DNA of 64,000 nucleotides from DGNJ01 sp002388905. Lineage in GTDB: Bacteria > Pseudomonadota > Gammaproteobacteria > Pseudomonadales > Porticoccaceae. The DNA is taken from the NCBI GenBank assembly GCA_036843405.1, contig DAITSJ010000011.1, positions 39,424 through 103,423 on the forward strand. The letters are read 5' to 3'. This document shows positions 62,983 through 64,000 of this stretch, piece by piece. The notes below the pieces were generated by a model. The model made no database searches, was not told where the DNA came from, and saw nothing but the letters and a program-made list of their open reading frames with translations. A program made the position numbers and the translations under genes. Position 1 is the first letter of the stretch, and each line of letters begins with the position of its first letter.

Positions 62983-63819
62983 TTGGCAACCGTCGCCGAC
63001 CTGCTGGCCCGCGCCGCCGAACTGGCGCCGGTGTCCGGGACGCCGCGTCTCGATGCGGAAGTCTTGCTGTGCCACGTGCTGCGCCGGGATCGGACCTGGT
63101 TGTTCACCTGGCCGGATAAACCCGTCGACCCCGACCAATGCAGGGCTTTCGACGCCCTGCTCGCACGGCGGCGGTGCGGCGAACCTGTCGCTTACATCAC
63201 CGGCGAGCGGGAATTCTGGTCCCTGACCCTGAAGGTTTCGCCGGATACCCTGATCCCCCGGCCCGAGACCGAGCTTCTGGTGGAAACCGCGCTGGCGCGA
63301 CTGGGAAAACCTCGTTCCCGCATTCTCGACCTGGGCACGGGTACCGGCGCCGTGGCCCTGGCCCTGGCCGTCGAGCAACCGGATTGGACCGTATTGGCGG
63401 TGGACAGTGCACCAGGGGCCGTGACCCTGGCCCGCCACAATGCCGGGCGGCTCGGGTTGGCCAACGTCGAGGTGCGAATCAGTGACTGGTTTGCCAGCGT
63501 GGACGGCCGATTCGACCTGATTGTCAGCAACCCGCCCTATATCGCCGAGGGCGACCCCCATCTTCGGGCGGGCGACGTGCGCTTCGAGCCGGTGGGGGCG
63601 CTCGCCGCCGGCCCGGACGGTTTACGGGACCTGCGCCGCATTGCCCGGGAAGCATTGGATCACCTGTGCGAGGGGGGGCTGTTGCTGGTGGAACACGGCG
63701 CCGATCAGGGTGCGGCGGTAAGAGACTTGTTCGGGCAGGCGGGGCTGCGGGGGGTCGAAACCCTGCGCGATCTGGCGGGCCTGGACAGGGTGACCCTGGG
63801 CCTTAAGCCCTCAGGCTGA
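62983..63819 (+). CDS. prmC: Release factor glutamine N5-methyltransferase
   Basis: 278 aa, starting at TTG 62983 (MATVADLLARA). SAM-dependent enzyme that methylates the GGQ glutamine of RF1 and RF2. The SAM motif LDLGTGTGAVALALA lies near 117 and the NPPY catalytic motif in SNPPYIAEG near 184. Ends 16 bases before the stop of the convergent PilZ-like gene (overlap about 17 bases). Confidence 0.95.
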   Translation: MATVADLLARAAELAPVSGTPRLDAEVLLCHVLRRDRTWLFTWPDKPVDPDQCRAFDALLARRRCGEPVAYITGEREFWSLTLKVSPDTLIPRPETELLVETALARLGKPRSRILDLGTGTGAVALALAVEQPDWTVLAVDSAPGAVTLARHNAGRLGLANVEVRISDWFASVDGRFDLIVSNPPYIAEGDPHLRAGDVRFEPVGALAAGPDGLRDLRRIAREALDHLCEGGLLLVEHGADQGAAVRDLFGQAGLRGVETLRDLAGLDRVTLGLKPSG

Positions 63820-64000
63820 ACTCCCGCGCGGATCTGAGAAGCGTCAGCTTTTCGCCGGGATTGAAATTGACAAACTGGCAGCCCGTGCTGCCGCTGGTAC
63901 CGCGTTCCGCCGGACGGTGCCAGGCGATTCGTATTTCGCCGGTGACGGTGACGGTTTCGCCATCGTGCCGGGGCAGGGTGATTGCCACCCGGCGGTGGCC
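63803..64000 (-). CDS. PilZ-domain-like protein (partial, 5' end outside window)
   Basis: The reading frame is open to the right edge (66 codons), so the start is not visible; an internal GTG at 63988 is not needed. The sequence ends with ...VAITLPRHDGETVTVTGEIRIAWHR and GCQFVNFNPGEKLTLL, which fits the C-terminal strand pattern of a PilZ c-di-GMP receptor domain (G-x-x-F-x-x-L type). The family call is tentative because the RxxxR motif lies outside the window. Confidence 0.5.
   Translation of the reverse strand, partial: GHRRVAITLPRHDGETVTVTGEIRIAWHRPAERGTSGSTGCQFVNFNPGEKLTLLRSAREFSLRA

Overview
The window is GC-rich, densely coded chromosomal DNA that reads as a gammaproteobacterium. Diagnostic gene orders are lolB-ispE-tRNA-Gln-prs-rplY-pth-ychF with hemA-prfA-prmC diverging from it, and miaB-ybeZ(phoH)-ybeY-corC-lnt followed by leuS-lptE-holA. 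The content (malonyl-CoA decarboxylase, DUF748, GNAT-nitrilase fusion, FixL-like hybrid kinase, several c-di-GMP proteins) fits a free-living, metabolically flexible aquatic or soil member, possibly near Chromatiales or Ectothiorhodospiraceae. Genus cannot be fixed from the sequence alone.

Layout. 1-5.8 kb: a truncated dicarboxylate symporter, a GNAT-nitrilase fusion, and small membrane transporters (YnfA, TerC, EmrE-like SMR, variant ZIP) with a SIMPL protein. 5.8-15.4 kb, minus strand: holA, lptE, leuS, lnt, corC, ybeY, ybeZ and miaB, covering replication, outer-membrane biogenesis, tRNA charging and modification, and ribosome maturation. 15.5-20.8 kb: DUF1820, small proteins, a PAS-GGDEF-EAL enzyme, a rhomboid protease and a Rieske protein. 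20.9-27.6 kb: a DUF748 envelope protein diverging from a four-gene Mla/MCE lipid transporter (permease with fused STAS-like domain, ATPase, MCE protein, PqiC-type lipoprotein). 27.6-31.5 kb: a threonine-dehydratase-like enzyme, malonyl-CoA decarboxylase, an NDUFA9-like protein and a glycine-zipper lipoprotein. 31.5-32.6 kb: a small phage-type regulatory switch (XRE repressor, divergent Xis/Cox-like protein) with a large operator palindrome and a clear sigma70 promoter. 32.6-37.8 kb: GMC alcohol dehydrogenase, aldehyde dehydrogenase and propionyl-CoA synthetase, a plausible alcohol-to-acyl-CoA route. 38.2-45.0 kb: two c-type cytochromes, a calcineurin-type phosphoesterase, a hybrid histidine kinase whose two PAS domains both carry FixL heme-pocket residues, and a two-gene c-di-GMP operon in which one catalytic motif of each protein is degenerate.

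45.3-52.5 kb looks accessory. It is looser, less GC-rich, and holds a cysteine-rich small protein, DUF1993, a fatty-acid desaturase, an 18-base motif identical to a GuaA C-terminal coding end, DUF2141, an intact DUF2254 gene beside a decayed one, a PRC-barrel protein and a YqaE/Pmp3 peptide. It ends with almost 0.9 kb of apparently gene-free DNA next to tRNA-Met. The genes share a membrane or envelope-stress theme. No integrase is visible.

52.6-64.0 kb returns to core genes: an alpha/beta hydrolase, ychF, pth, rplY, prs, tRNA-Gln, ispE, lolB and a TPR lipoprotein on the minus strand; hemA, prfA and prmC on the plus strand; and the end of a PilZ-like gene at the right edge.

The strongest candidates for something not routinely described are the isolated phage-type switch at 31.5-32.2 kb, the tandem heme-PAS kinase, and the accessory membrane-protein island. 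Most of the other DNA is conventional.
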